Positions 25,895 through 35,241 of a stretch of DNA of 64,000 nt are shown piece after piece; the stretch's first letter is position 1; each line of letters starts with the position of its first letter. Origin of the DNA: Oxalobacteraceae bacterium (GTDB lineage Bacteria > Pseudomonadota > Gammaproteobacteria > Burkholderiales > Burkholderiaceae_D); the NCBI GenBank assembly GCA_013284265.1, contig JABTBR010000006.1, positions 62,001-126,000 on the forward strand. Direction: 5' to 3'. Below the pieces are notes generated by a model. The model searched no databases. It was not told where the DNA came from and was given only the letters and a program-made list of their open reading frames with translations. The position numbers and the translations under genes are program-made.

Positions 25895-27906
25895 GCGCGC
25901 ACGCTACCGCCGGCGCCAGGCCGACGCTATCGACGCTGCCGACGCTGCCGCAGGTGCTGGAGCTGCTGGCGCTGGAGCTGGAGCGCTGGCTGCGGTCAGC
26001 AACGCGCTCGGAGCGTGAAGCGGAGCATGCCGGGGCAGAGCCTGCACCGCAGCCGCAACAATTGCTCGCCTTGCACTTGCCGCCGCTGCCGGCCACGCTG
26101 GCACGGCTGGGCGAACACCTGCGCCTGTCGGCGTTCGAGCAGGGCGTGCTGCTGCTGGCCGCGGCACCAGACCTTGATCCGCGGTTCAAATCCCTGCTGG
26201 CGCGTGCCCATGGCGACGCCGCTACGCCCTGGCTGACGCTGGGCCTGGCCATGCGCTGCCTGCCCGATGCACACTGGGAGGCGGTCACGCCCGCCGGACG
26301 CCTGCGCCGCTGGCAGCTGCTGGAATTGTCAGGTGCGGCCAGCGCGCTCGACGCGCGGCTGGTACTGGACGAAACCATCCTGCACCGGCTGGCCGGCTGC
26401 GCCTATGCCGATCCGCGCCTGGAGCCATGGTTCCGCCGGCTCGGCGCAGAAACGCTGCCCAACACCACGCTGTATCAGGACGCGCTGACCGCCAGCTTGC
26501 AGGCCGTCGCCGCCGAATGGCAGGCCGCAGCTTCGCTGGAAGATGCGGCCGTGCTGCGCATCGCCCACAGCGACGCCGGCTGGTTTGTCCGCTTGCTGGG
26601 CGCCTATCTGCAATTGCAGGTGGTGCGGCTGTCCGGCCAGTCCTTGCCCGGACCGGCCGATTGCGAGCGCCTGTGCCGTCTGTGGGAACGCGAGGCGGTG
26701 CTGAGCGGCGCCATGCTGTGGATAGACAGCGATACGGTGAACCATGGCGATACCGCCATGCTGGCCGATCTGGTCGACCGCATGCAGTCGCTGGTGGTGG
26801 TCACCGGCAGCGTGGGCCTGCCGCTGCAACGCAGCCAGTTTGCGCGCGAGCTGCCCGGCAGCTCGGTGCAGAGCCGCCTGCTGGCGTGGCAGGACGCGCT
26901 GGGCGATCAGGCTGCGGCGATGAACGGTCAACTCGGCTCGATCGCTGAGCAGTTCCAGCTCAGCCCCATCGCAATCCGGCGGCTGGCGCGCAGCAGCATC
27001 ACCTCAGCAGGCAAGGAAGCGGGCCGCAGCGAGCTGGCCGGCAAGGAGCAAGGTGGGGCTCTGTGGCAGGCCTGCCGGCTGGAGGCGCGGCGTGGCCTGG
27101 AGACCCTGGCGGCCAGGGTCGAAAGCCGTGCCAGCTGGGACGACCTGGTGCTGCCCGACGCGGCGATGGACACCTTGCGCACCATCGCCGCGCAGGTGCG
27201 CCAGCGCACGCGGGTCTATCGCGAGTGGGGTTTTGCCGAGCGCGGCGAGCGCGGACTGGGCATCAGCGTCATGTTCGCGGGCGGCAGCGGCACCGGCAAG
27301 ACCATGGCCGCCGAAGTGCTGGCCAATGAACTGGGCGTGGACCTGTACCGGATCGACCTGTCCGTGGTGCAGAGCAAATGGATAGGCGAAGCGCAGAAAA
27401 TGATGGCGCGCTGCTTCGACGCCGGTGACGCCAGCGGCGCCATCCTGCTGTTCGACGAGGCCGACGCGCTGTTCGGCAAACGCAGCGAAGTCAAGGACAG
27501 CCATGACCGCTACGCCAATCTGGAGGTGAGCTATCTGCTGCAAAGACTGGAAACCTATCGCGGACTGGCGATCCTGACCACCAATCTGAAGCAAAGCATC
27601 GACAGCGCCTTCCAGCGCCGCCTGCGCTTCGTCGTGCAGTTCCCCTTCCCGGATGCCGATGCCCGCGCGGCCTTGTGGCAGCGCGCCTTCCCGCAGGCCA
27701 CGCCGACCGATGCGCTGGACGTGGGCAAGCTGGCGCGCCTGTCGCTCACCGGCGGCCATATCCGCAATGTCGCGCTGAATGCGGCCTTCCTGGCGGCCGA
27801 TGCCGGTGCGGCGGTCTCCATGCGCCATCTGCGCCAGGCCGTGCAGGCGGAATTCTCCAAACTCGATCAAGGCCTGCCCGGCGCCGAAGTGGAGGACTGG
27901 CTATGA
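25891..27906 (+). CDS. eCIS AAA+ ATPase (Afp15-like)
   Basis: 671 residues. Walker A GGSGTGKT at 464-471, Walker B ILLFDEADALFGKR at about 516-529, then sensor and arginine-finger regions (LTTNLKQSID, FQRRLRF). The N-terminal about 440 residues form the helical domain typical of the eCIS ATPases (ATP-binding protein family of Afp15/Pvc15). In PVC and Afp this ATPase is needed for particle assembly or cargo loading, not for sheath recycling as ClpV does in T6SS. Overlaps both neighbours by four bases. Confidence 0.92.
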   Translation: MSAHATAGARPTLSTLPTLPQVLELLALELERWLRSATRSEREAEHAGAEPAPQPQQLLALHLPPLPATLARLGEHLRLSAFEQGVLLLAAAPDLDPRFKSLLARAHGDAATPWLTLGLAMRCLPDAHWEAVTPAGRLRRWQLLELSGAASALDARLVLDETILHRLAGCAYADPRLEPWFRRLGAETLPNTTLYQDALTASLQAVAAEWQAAASLEDAAVLRIAHSDAGWFVRLLGAYLQLQVVRLSGQSLPGPADCERLCRLWEREAVLSGAMLWIDSDTVNHGDTAMLADLVDRMQSLVVVTGSVGLPLQRSQFARELPGSSVQSRLLAWQDALGDQAAAMNGQLGSIAEQFQLSPIAIRRLARSSITSAGKEAGRSELAGKEQGGALWQACRLEARRGLETLAARVESRASWDDLVLPDAAMDTLRTIAAQVRQRTRVYREWGFAERGERGLGISVMFAGGSGTGKTMAAEVLANELGVDLYRIDLSVVQSKWIGEAQKMMARCFDAGDASGAILLFDEADALFGKRSEVKDSHDRYANLEVSYLLQRLETYRGLAILTTNLKQSIDSAFQRRLRFVVQFPFPDADARAALWQRAFPQATPTDALDVGKLARLSLTGGHIRNVALNAAFLAADAGAAVSMRHLRQAVQAEFSKLDQGLPGAEVEDWL

Positions 27907-28229
27907 TGCCAATTCTTCAGGCGCCGGCTTTGATGCCTGCATCCGCATCCGCGTCGGCACCGGCCCCCGTGCCGGCGCAGCCGCTGGCGCCTATGCGCGT
28001 GTCGATAGGCGAATTCCATCTGTCCGGCTACTCGCGCCGGGATGGTGAGCGGCTGAGTGCCGCCTTCCAGAGCGAACTGCAAACGCTATTGGGCAGCCAG
28101 CCGCGCCCGCAGTCGGGATTCCAGATGCCGGTGCTGGCCTTGCCGTCGGTGCATGCGCATGCGCAGGAGCGGCCCGAGCAGACCGGCCGCCGGCTGGCGC
28201 GCGCCATCGCACGGAGTCTCGCGCCATGA
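27903..28229 (+). CDS. Small hypothetical eCIS operon protein
   Basis: 108 residues from the ATG at 27903, overlapping the ATPase stop (ATGA). The N-terminal third is Pro/Ala/Ser-rich; the rest (RVSIGEFHLSGYSRRDGERLSAAFQSEL, then RRLARAIARSL) looks helical. No family recognised. It sits just before the DUF4157 protein and overlaps it by four bases, so a chaperone or adaptor for that protein is a reasonable but unproved idea. Confidence 0.7.
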   Translation: MMPILQAPALMPASASASAPAPVPAQPLAPMRVSIGEFHLSGYSRRDGERLSAAFQSELQTLLGSQPRPQSGFQMPVLALPSVHAHAQERPEQTGRRLARAIARSLAP

Positions 28230-31200
28230 GCGCCGCAGTTGCCGCACCGGTGCGCGAGGGTGCGCGCGATAGCGAGCACGCGGCTACACACACGCATCGC
28301 CGCAGCAATGTGACGCCTGCACCATCGCAGCTGTTGCAGCGCAAATGCGCCTGTGGCGCTGGTGCTGGCAGCGGCGGCCAGTGCGACAGCTGCGCCGAGA
28401 GGGGCACTCTGCAACGACGCGCCAGTCATGCGGGTGAGCCTAGCCACGCAGCCATAGCGCCAGCTGCCGTGGCTGCCGCCACGCCAGCGCTGGCAGCACC
28501 GTCGGCAACCGTCGAACCGGCGGCGATGGCACCGGCAGCATCTGTCGAACCGGTGGCGGCACCAGCCATCGTCGCAGATCCGCTTGGCCCATCACCGGTA
28601 AGCACCGAGCCAAGCCACGACGCCGGTCTGCCCGACTCGGTCGGCGCCACGCTGGCGCAGCCGGGGCAGGCGCTCGATCAGGATACGCGCAGCGACATGG
28701 AGTCGCGCTTCGGTGCCGACTTCGGCGGCGTGCGCCTGCATACCGACAGCGCGGCCGCCGATTCCGCCTCCGACGTCGATGCCCATGCCTACACGGTCGG
28801 CCAGCACGTGGTGTTCGGCCAGGGCCAGTACCAGCCGCAAAGCGAAACCGGCCGGCAGCTGCTGGCGCACGAACTGGCGCACACCGTGCAGCAGCAGGGC
28901 CTGCAGCGGGCCGGCGTCAGTTCGTTGCCTGACCAGGGGCCGGAATACCGCCGGCTGGAAGCGGAAGCCGATCACATGGCCGATGCGGCGCTGCGTGGCC
29001 GGCCGCTGCCGACTAGCCGCGCGTCCCAGCCGATGCTGTCGCGCGCCGGCAAGACGCGCACGCTGGAACCGGGCGGCGAAGTGCCGTTATCGGTCACGCC
29101 GGTGGCAAAATCGCTGCACGTCACTTCGGCCTATATGGAAAGCGATCACACGGTCAAGCCGGAAGGCACCTACGCCAGGGCGGAGAAGGGCAAGGCCCCG
29201 GTCAAGCTGGAAACCTACACGGTCGATAAATTCTTCGTGCCCGGCACCAAGGGGCCGCGCGCGCTGGCGATCTACAAAAGCCTGGCCAGTGCGGGCGGCC
29301 TGCAGGCGACCATCGACGTCAGTGGCCGCTCCAAGGCCATCCTGTGGCAGGAACGCGCCGACACGGGCCCGCTGCAAACGCGCTGGCTGCGCGATGTGGG
29401 CTGGCCCGGCGGCAAACAGGCCGACGCGCTGTGGCAGGCGGCCGGCGGCGATGCGGAGTTCCCCAAGGTCGGCAAGAAAACCTGCCAGATGGACCACGTG
29501 GTCGAGCTGCAAATCGGCGGCAACAACACCGAGCAGAATATCCAGGCGCTGGACGAAACCCAGAACCGCAACAGCGGCGGCGCGATCAAGAACCAGGTCT
29601 TCATGCTGGCGCAGCAGGTGGCGGCCGACAACCTGCTGAGCAGTACCCAGGCCGAACAGATCACGCTGCGCTTTCTCAGCGCCGATCCCAAGGGCGCGGT
29701 GGAGCAGCCCAGCGCCGCCTGTCCGCCCACCGGCGCCGAGGCCACCTGCCTGTCGGTGGAACAGTGCGCGCGCAAGGGTGGCGCCACGCCAGGCGTGGCG
29801 GCGGCCACGGCGGACCTGGACAAGATCGAACTCAGTGCCGGCGGCGCGCCGACCGCCATCATGGTCGCCAAGACCTTCCAGAAGGACAGCAAGGCCAAGG
29901 CCAAGATTTACGGCGATCCGGTCAACAATGCGGCCGGCGAGCTGATACCCGGCCTGCTGCTCAACGAATTGCATCACACCGGCACCGGCAAGAAGAAGGG
30001 ACTGGGCGTGCGTGCCATCGTCGACGACCGCGACGCCACCCGCCTGCCGCTGACGCTGGAGGGCAAGGAGAGGAACCCGGTCAACCTGAAGGTGGAGGAG
30101 GACGGCAAGCTGAAGCTGGCCGAGGAAAACCTGCACATCAAGTTCCAGTACAAATACCTGAGCCCCGGCGAAATCACCAAGATGAGCCGCGGCGCCGACG
30201 GCAGCCTGCAATGGAAGGGCTATATCAAGCCCAAGGTCGCCTTCCTGGGCCGGCTCGATGTCGAATATGACAAGGGCGAGCTGACCGTCAGCAAAGGGCT
30301 CGATCCCAAGGACTTCAAATCACCATTTCCCGGCGCGACGCTGACCGAGGCCAAGCTGGCGCTCAAGCTGGCACCGGTGTTCAAGCCCGAAGGTTCGCTG
30401 GCCTTCGACTTCGGCACCACCCGCAAGCTGGCCAGCGCGCGCGTAACCGCGTCGGCCGATGCGGAGGGGCTGGTTTTGCAAGGCAAGCTGCAAGCCTTCC
30501 TGCCCGGCGTGGACAACGCCACCGGCGACGTGAAATACCAGAATGGCCAGTGGAGCGGCGCGGTGCTGATCGAGGCAGCGGCGCTGCAATCGAAGCTGAA
30601 GTACGTGCAGAGCGGGCAGGTCAGCGTGGGCCTGAAGAACGGCAAGCTGGAAGCGGGCGGCAAGGTGCAACTGGTGCTGCCGGGCGATGCCAAGGCCGAA
30701 CTGGATCTGAAGTACCGCAACAACGCCTGGCTATTTACCGGCAAGGGCGAATTCAAGGTCGACTCGCCCTACCTGAAACCGATCCAGGCGAGCATTTCCT
30801 ACGACGGCGATCTGTTCAAGGCCACCGGCACGGCCGGTTTCGGCTTCAAGGGCATCCTGGACGGCACCATCAATGCCACTTACGAGAACCGCAACGGCGC
30901 CGAAAAAATTTACGGCAAGGGCAATATCAAGATCAGCAAGGGCAGGGCCAACGGCGACATGGATGTGGAGCTGCATCCCAACCAGAAGGTCACCGGCAAG
31001 GGCAAGCTGTCCTATGAGATCAAGAAAGGCATGGTCGCCACGGCCACCATCATCGTCGACGAGAAGCAGAAGATTACCTTCGAAGGCGATCTGACGCTGC
31101 CGGACATCCAGCTGTTCAAGCGTTTCCCCGCCTCGGAGGCGATGCGTTCGATCTTCTCGGTCTCGGCCAGCATTCCGATTCCCGGCGCCTCGATCGGGCC

Positions 31201-31822
31201 GGTGGGCCTGAAGGTCAAGCTGTATGGCGGCATGGACTATTACTACTACGTCGGCCCGGGTGTCCTCACCGGTATCAAGGCCACGGTCAAGTTCAGCCCT
31301 TTCGAGGCCGATCCCGACTTCGCCATGAAGCTGCACGCCAAGGCCAGCATTCCGGCCGGCGGCGGCATCCGCGGCAAGCTCGGCGCCGATATCGCCATCG
31401 ATGCCGGCATCGCCGAAGTGGGCGGTGGCCTGAGCGTATATGCCACCGCGGGGCTGGAAGGCAAGGCGGAACTGGGCGGGGAAATCAGCTACGAGAAGGA
31501 CCGTTTCGCCATCGACGCCAAGGCCTATGTGGGCGGCAAGATCACGCTGGAAGCGGGCCTGAACGCGCATGCCTATGCCGAAGCGGGCGTACTGGCGCTG
31601 AAGGTACGCACCGAGAAGGAGTGGAACCTGGCCAAGACCCAGCTCGATACCGGCATCACCATCGGCATGGAACTGCCGCTGCATTACGACAGCCAGAGCG
31701 AATTCAAGATGCCGTCCATGGCGGACATCAAGCTGGTGCCGGAGAAGATCGATCTCAATCCCGGGCACTTGCTCGATCAGCTGTTCAACCGCTCCAAGGC
31801 GACCCAGAAAGAGGCCGGATAA
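28226..31822 (+). CDS. DUF4157 protein with HNH-like motif, candidate eCIS cargo
   Basis: 1198 residues. A disordered N-terminus with a CAC-type cysteine cluster (from Cys41) leads to the DUF4157 domain (about 155-235): DMESRFGADFGGVRLHTD, then AHAYTVGQHVVFG and HELAH at 215-219, a zinc-metallopeptidase-type motif. Residues 420-452 have C-x2-DHVVEL-x2-GG, then NIQALDE, N and SGG, which resembles an HNH/endonuclease VII active site. From about 640 onward the chain is beta-rich and repetitive (alternating GKL, GKG and KATG strands). DUF4157 is strongly enriched in eCIS loci and marks many secreted cargos. A combined nuclease and large beta-domain protein as payload is an inference. Confidence 0.8.
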   Translation: MSAAVAAPVREGARDSEHAATHTHRRSNVTPAPSQLLQRKCACGAGAGSGGQCDSCAERGTLQRRASHAGEPSHAAIAPAAVAAATPALAAPSATVEPAAMAPAASVEPVAAPAIVADPLGPSPVSTEPSHDAGLPDSVGATLAQPGQALDQDTRSDMESRFGADFGGVRLHTDSAAADSASDVDAHAYTVGQHVVFGQGQYQPQSETGRQLLAHELAHTVQQQGLQRAGVSSLPDQGPEYRRLEAEADHMADAALRGRPLPTSRASQPMLSRAGKTRTLEPGGEVPLSVTPVAKSLHVTSAYMESDHTVKPEGTYARAEKGKAPVKLETYTVDKFFVPGTKGPRALAIYKSLASAGGLQATIDVSGRSKAILWQERADTGPLQTRWLRDVGWPGGKQADALWQAAGGDAEFPKVGKKTCQMDHVVELQIGGNNTEQNIQALDETQNRNSGGAIKNQVFMLAQQVAADNLLSSTQAEQITLRFLSADPKGAVEQPSAACPPTGAEATCLSVEQCARKGGATPGVAAATADLDKIELSAGGAPTAIMVAKTFQKDSKAKAKIYGDPVNNAAGELIPGLLLNELHHTGTGKKKGLGVRAIVDDRDATRLPLTLEGKERNPVNLKVEEDGKLKLAEENLHIKFQYKYLSPGEITKMSRGADGSLQWKGYIKPKVAFLGRLDVEYDKGELTVSKGLDPKDFKSPFPGATLTEAKLALKLAPVFKPEGSLAFDFGTTRKLASARVTASADAEGLVLQGKLQAFLPGVDNATGDVKYQNGQWSGAVLIEAAALQSKLKYVQSGQVSVGLKNGKLEAGGKVQLVLPGDAKAELDLKYRNNAWLFTGKGEFKVDSPYLKPIQASISYDGDLFKATGTAGFGFKGILDGTINATYENRNGAEKIYGKGNIKISKGRANGDMDVELHPNQKVTGKGKLSYEIKKGMVATATIIVDEKQKITFEGDLTLPDIQLFKRFPASEAMRSIFSVSASIPIPGASIGPVGLKVKLYGGMDYYYYVGPGVLTGIKATVKFSPFEADPDFAMKLHAKASIPAGGGIRGKLGADIAIDAGIAEVGGGLSVYATAGLEGKAELGGEISYEKDRFAIDAKAYVGGKITLEAGLNAHAYAEAGVLALKVRTEKEWNLAKTQLDTGITIGMELPLHYDSQSEFKMPSMADIKLVPEKIDLNPGHLLDQLFNRSKATQKEAG

Positions 31823-31895
31823 ACAAGCAGACGGACAGCCGCGCCGCTCCGGCGCGCTCCGTCGCAGTCGATGACACGAGAAAAGGAAGCCGGGT

Positions 31896-32555
31896 ATGAC
31901 TGGATTATCGAGTTCGCCGCGCCTGCTCAAGGGCGGCCTGATATTGCTGGACCCGGCCAGCGGCGCGGTGCAGCGCGTGATCGCGCTGCAGTACAACCCG
32001 GACCAGCTGACCCGCACGCTGGCGCCGCAAAGCACCGGCGCCAACGCCACCACCAGCGAGCCGCTGCGCCTGAAAGGCCCGCCGGTGGAGACCATCAAGC
32101 TCGATATCCAGCTCGATGCCACCGACCAGCTGGAGTTCCCCGGCCAGAACGGGGTGGCGGTGCAGGTGGGCCTGCATCCGCAACTGGCGGCGCTGGAGCT
32201 GATCATCTACCCGGACAGCGAAACCCTGATCCGCAACAACCAGCTGGCCAGCATCGGCACCATGGAAATCGCGCCGGTGCCGGCGCCGCTGCCGCTGTTC
32301 GTGTGGAGCCGCAACCGCGTGGTGCCGGTACGTATCAGCGATTTTTCCATCGTCGAGGAAAGCTTCGACGTCAATTTGAATCCGGTACGGGCGCGGGTCA
32401 GCCTGAGCATGCGGGTGATGAATATTAACGATCTGGGTTTCAACGACAAGGGCGGTCATCTGTTCATGGCTTACCAGCAGCAGAAGGAACAGCTGGCGCG
32501 GCGCGCACGCAGCGGCGCGCTGGCGGCCATGGGCCTGAGCGCGCCGCCGGCCTGA
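31896..32555 (+). CDS. Afp7/Pvc7-like tube-baseplate adaptor (CIS_tube domain)
   Basis: 219 residues. Motifs IALQYNPDQLTRTL, LKLDIQLDATDQLE-type strands and VWSRNRVVPVRISDFSIVEESFDVNLNPVRA are those of the CIS tube/Pvc7 N-terminal domain (also gp53-like). It joins the first tube ring to the spike hub. In Afp7 a LysM domain is fused at the C-terminus; here that domain appears to be the separate next gene. RBS AAAGGAAG upstream. Confidence 0.85.
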   Translation: MTGLSSSPRLLKGGLILLDPASGAVQRVIALQYNPDQLTRTLAPQSTGANATTSEPLRLKGPPVETIKLDIQLDATDQLEFPGQNGVAVQVGLHPQLAALELIIYPDSETLIRNNQLASIGTMEIAPVPAPLPLFVWSRNRVVPVRISDFSIVEESFDVNLNPVRARVSLSMRVMNINDLGFNDKGGHLFMAYQQQKEQLARRARSGALAAMGLSAPPA

Positions 32556-32601
32556 ACACGATACAGCAGCCTCAAAAGAACGCAAAAACCGGGAGTCCAT
32601 C

Positions 32602-32922
32602 ATGAGCGAACAGCATTTTCCACCGACCAGCCGCTATGCGGCGGTGCCCACGGCCGAACTGGTGCAGCCGGACGGCGAGCGCATCGTCTATCTGCGGCGG
32701 CGCTTCGTGCCCGATCCTGCGCGCTATGCCACGGTGCTGGAGCACACCGTGCAGCAGGGCGAACGCATCGACCAGCTGGCCGCCGCCTACCTGGGCGACC
32801 CGGAACTGTTCTGGCGCCTGGCCGACGCCAACGGCGTGCTGCATCCCTTGATGCTGGAAGAGCAGGCGCGCCGGCTGCGCCTGACGCTGCCGGAAGGGAT
32901 GTCGGGGCCGGCGTATGCTTAA
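32602..32922 (+). CDS. LysM-like baseplate protein
   Basis: 106 residues. VLEHTVQQGERIDQLAAAYLGDPELFWRLADANG is a LysM/gpX-type fold as found in P2 gpX, T4 gp53 and the C-terminus of Afp7. Probable role: baseplate hub, holding the wedge to the hub rather than binding peptidoglycan. GGGAG ribosome site. It overlaps the next start if 32915 is used. Confidence 0.82.
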   Translation: MSEQHFPPTSRYAAVPTAELVQPDGERIVYLRRRFVPDPARYATVLEHTVQQGERIDQLAAAYLGDPELFWRLADANGVLHPLMLEEQARRLRLTLPEGMSGPAYA

Positions 32923-34039
32923 GGGCATCCACATGTCGCTGCTGATCGGCCCCGGCGTGCCGCTGCCTGCGCCCAAGCCGGTGATGGATGCGCTGCAAAG
33001 CATCCAGGTCACTTCCGACGCGACGGCGCGCAGCGGCTTCCAGCTCAAGCTGGCGATCGAGAACCGCTCGCCGCTGCATACCTTGCTGCTACTGACCGGC
33101 GGCCGCGTGCCCTGGCTGCGCGTGCTGATCGTGGTGACCATCAACAGCCTGCCGATGGTGATGATGGACGGCCTGGTCACACGCCAGGAGATGGGCGCGT
33201 CCAACGAGCCGGGCCTGAGCGTGCTTACCGTCACCGGCGAGGACGTATCGGTGGCGATGGACCAGCAGGAGTTCAACGGCATTCCCTATCCCGCCATGCC
33301 GGCGCAGGCGCGGGTGGCGCTGGTGGTGGCCAAGTACGCCATGTACGGCATGGTGCCGCTGACGATACCGCCGATCTTTACCGACGTGCCGATTCCGATC
33401 CAGTCCATCCCCAGTCACGAGGGCACCGACCTGGCCTATGTGCAGCGCCTGGCCAAGGAGAACGGCTATGTGTTCTATGTGGTGCCGGGACCGCTGCCGG
33501 GCGCCAACGTGGCCTACTGGGGGCCGGAGACGCGCCTGGGCGTGCCCCAGCCGGCGCTGCGCATCGGCCAGGATGCCCACACCAATGTCGAGAACCTGTC
33601 GTTCAAACTGAATCAGACCGGCGCCGCGATGCCGATCGTGTTCATCCAGAATTCGATCACGCGCATGGCGATTCCGCTGCCGATTCCCGACATCTCGCTG
33701 CTCAAGCCGCCGCTGGGTCTGATCCCGCCCATGCCCAAGGAATTCACGCTGCTCAAGGATACGGCCAAGCTGTCGCCGATGGCCGCCATCTCCAAGGGAC
33801 TGGCCGCCGCCTCGGGCAGCGGCGACAACGTCACCGTCGATGGCAGCCTGGATGTGTTCCGCTATGGCCATGTGCTCAAGGCGCGCGAGCTGGTCGGCGT
33901 GGCCGGCGCCGGGCTGGCCTTCGATGGCCTGTATTTCGTCAACAAAGTCAGCAGCACATTCAAATCGGGCGAGTTCAAACAGAGCTTTACCCTGGTGCGC
34001 AATGGGCTGATGCCTACCGTCCCCTTGGTGCCCGTATGA
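32915..34039 (+). CDS. gp27/late-control-D-like spike hub protein
   Basis: 374 residues. Segments FNGIPYPAMPAQARVALVVAKY, DLAYVQRLAKENGYVFYVV and the two beta-barrel halves match phage late control D/gp27 and the N-terminal half of Afp8/VgrG. It should form the trimeric hub above the spike. The ATG at 33933-type alternatives are not needed, but an in-frame ATG at 32933 with AAGGG eight bases upstream could be the real start, giving 368 residues. Ends with a four-base overlap to the next gene. Confidence 0.87.
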   Translation: MLKGIHMSLLIGPGVPLPAPKPVMDALQSIQVTSDATARSGFQLKLAIENRSPLHTLLLLTGGRVPWLRVLIVVTINSLPMVMMDGLVTRQEMGASNEPGLSVLTVTGEDVSVAMDQQEFNGIPYPAMPAQARVALVVAKYAMYGMVPLTIPPIFTDVPIPIQSIPSHEGTDLAYVQRLAKENGYVFYVVPGPLPGANVAYWGPETRLGVPQPALRIGQDAHTNVENLSFKLNQTGAAMPIVFIQNSITRMAIPLPIPDISLLKPPLGLIPPMPKEFTLLKDTAKLSPMAAISKGLAAASGSGDNVTVDGSLDVFRYGHVLKARELVGVAGAGLAFDGLYFVNKVSSTFKSGEFKQSFTLVRNGLMPTVPLVPV

Positions 34040-34545
34040 GTGAACAAGCGCGTTTCTACGGTAAATACCGTGGCCAGGTCATGAATAATCTGGACCCCAA
34101 ATTCCTCGGACGCCTGATTTTGCAGGTGCCCGACGTACTGGGGCCGCTGCCGAGCAACTGGGCCACGCCCTGCGTGCCCTTCGTCGGGCGCCAGAGCGGC
34201 ATGTTCGTGCTGCCGCAGATCGGTGACCTGATCTGGGTCGAGTTCGAGCAGGGCGACAGCCAGGCGCCGATCTGGGTCGGCGGCTTCTGGGCCGAGGGCG
34301 ATGTGCCGGCGCTGGCGCTGGCCGGCATTCCGGGCCAGCCGATGGTGGTGCTGCAGACGCTGGGCCAGAACACGGTGATGGTGTCGGACACGCCGGGTCC
34401 GACTGGCGGCCTGCTGCTCAAGTCGCGCAGCGGCGCCTTCATTTCGATTTCGGACGTCGGCATCACCATCAGCAACGGCACCGCGATCATCAATATGACC
34501 GGCCCCACGGTGGATATCAACGCCGGTGCCCTGACCATTATCTGA
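34036..34545 (+). CDS. gp5/baseplate V-like spike protein (OB fold)
   Basis: 169 residues. FYGKYRGQVMNNLDPKFLGRLILQVPDV and FVLPQIGDLIWVEFEQGDSQAPIWVGGFW are characteristic of the OB fold of gpV/gp5-like spike proteins. The C-terminus is a short beta-repeat (VGITISNGTAIINMTGPTVD) that would form the needle. Together with the hub gene it equals the split form of VgrG/Afp8. Confidence 0.9.
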   Translation: MSEQARFYGKYRGQVMNNLDPKFLGRLILQVPDVLGPLPSNWATPCVPFVGRQSGMFVLPQIGDLIWVEFEQGDSQAPIWVGGFWAEGDVPALALAGIPGQPMVVLQTLGQNTVMVSDTPGPTGGLLLKSRSGAFISISDVGITISNGTAIINMTGPTVDINAGALTII

Positions 34546-34556
34546 ACGGAGACCAT

Positions 34557-34880
34557 ATGCCCGGATTCCTGCTCAATTCCAGCGCCACCGTGCTGTGCGC
34601 GCACGCCGGCCAGGCCACGCCCACGGCGCCGTTCCCGCGCGTGCAGCTGAGCGGCATGCCGGTCACCACCCTGAGCGCGCCGTATATGGTGGCCGGCTGC
34701 GCGCTGCCGCCGCCCACCGCCGGCAACGGCCCCTGCGTCACGGCGCAGTGGCTGGTGGGCGCCACCCGCGTGATGGCCGGCGGGGTGCCGGTGCTGCTGC
34801 AATCGGGCGCGGCGATCTGCACGCCCACCGGCACGCCGCTGTCGGTGGTGATGACGCAGATGCGCGTGATGGGGACTTGA
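34557..34880 (+). CDS. PAAR-like spike tip protein
   Basis: 107 residues, Gly/Ala/Thr/Pro-rich with hydrophobic short strands and several cysteines (VLCAHAG, GCALPPP, GPCVTAQW, AICTPTG). Position immediately after the gp5-like spike gene and this composition match the PAAR-like tip (Afp10) of eCIS. The tip sharpens the needle and may bind a metal ion through Cys/His residues. Confidence 0.78.
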   Translation: MPGFLLNSSATVLCAHAGQATPTAPFPRVQLSGMPVTTLSAPYMVAGCALPPPTAGNGPCVTAQWLVGATRVMAGGVPVLLQSGAAICTPTGTPLSVVMTQMRVMGT

Positions 34881-34881
34881 G

Positions 34882-35241
34882 ATGGCGCTTAGCTTCCCGT
34901 TCCGGGCCGATGGACGCGGCCGCAGCGCCGAGGTGTTCGGCGACGATCACCTGCGCGAGATGATCGAACAGGTGCTGTTTACCAGTCCGGGCGAACGGGT
35001 CAATCGGCCCGACTTCGGCTGCGGCCTGCTGCAGCTGGTGATGGCGCCGAACAGCGACGCGCTGGCCGCCGCCGTGCAGATGACGGTGCTGGGCGCCCTG
35101 CAGCAATGGCTGGGCGAGTTGATCGAGGTCGAAGCGGTGGACGTGCAGGCGCTCGACGAACGCCTGCAGATCGTGGTGCAGTATGTGGTGCGGCGCGACC
35201 GCGAGCGCGTGCGCGCCAGCTTTAGCCGGAGCCTGCCATGA
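34882..35241 (+). CDS. GPW/gp25 family baseplate protein
   Basis: 119 residues. EMIEQVLFTSPGERVNRPDFGCGLLQLV is the gp25/TssE family core. It links the sheath to the wedge and starts sheath assembly (Afp9 equivalent). One base separates it from the previous stop and it overlaps the next gene by four. Confidence 0.93.
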   Translation: MALSFPFRADGRGRSAEVFGDDHLREMIEQVLFTSPGERVNRPDFGCGLLQLVMAPNSDALAAAVQMTVLGALQQWLGELIEVEAVDVQALDERLQIVVQYVVRRDRERVRASFSRSLP

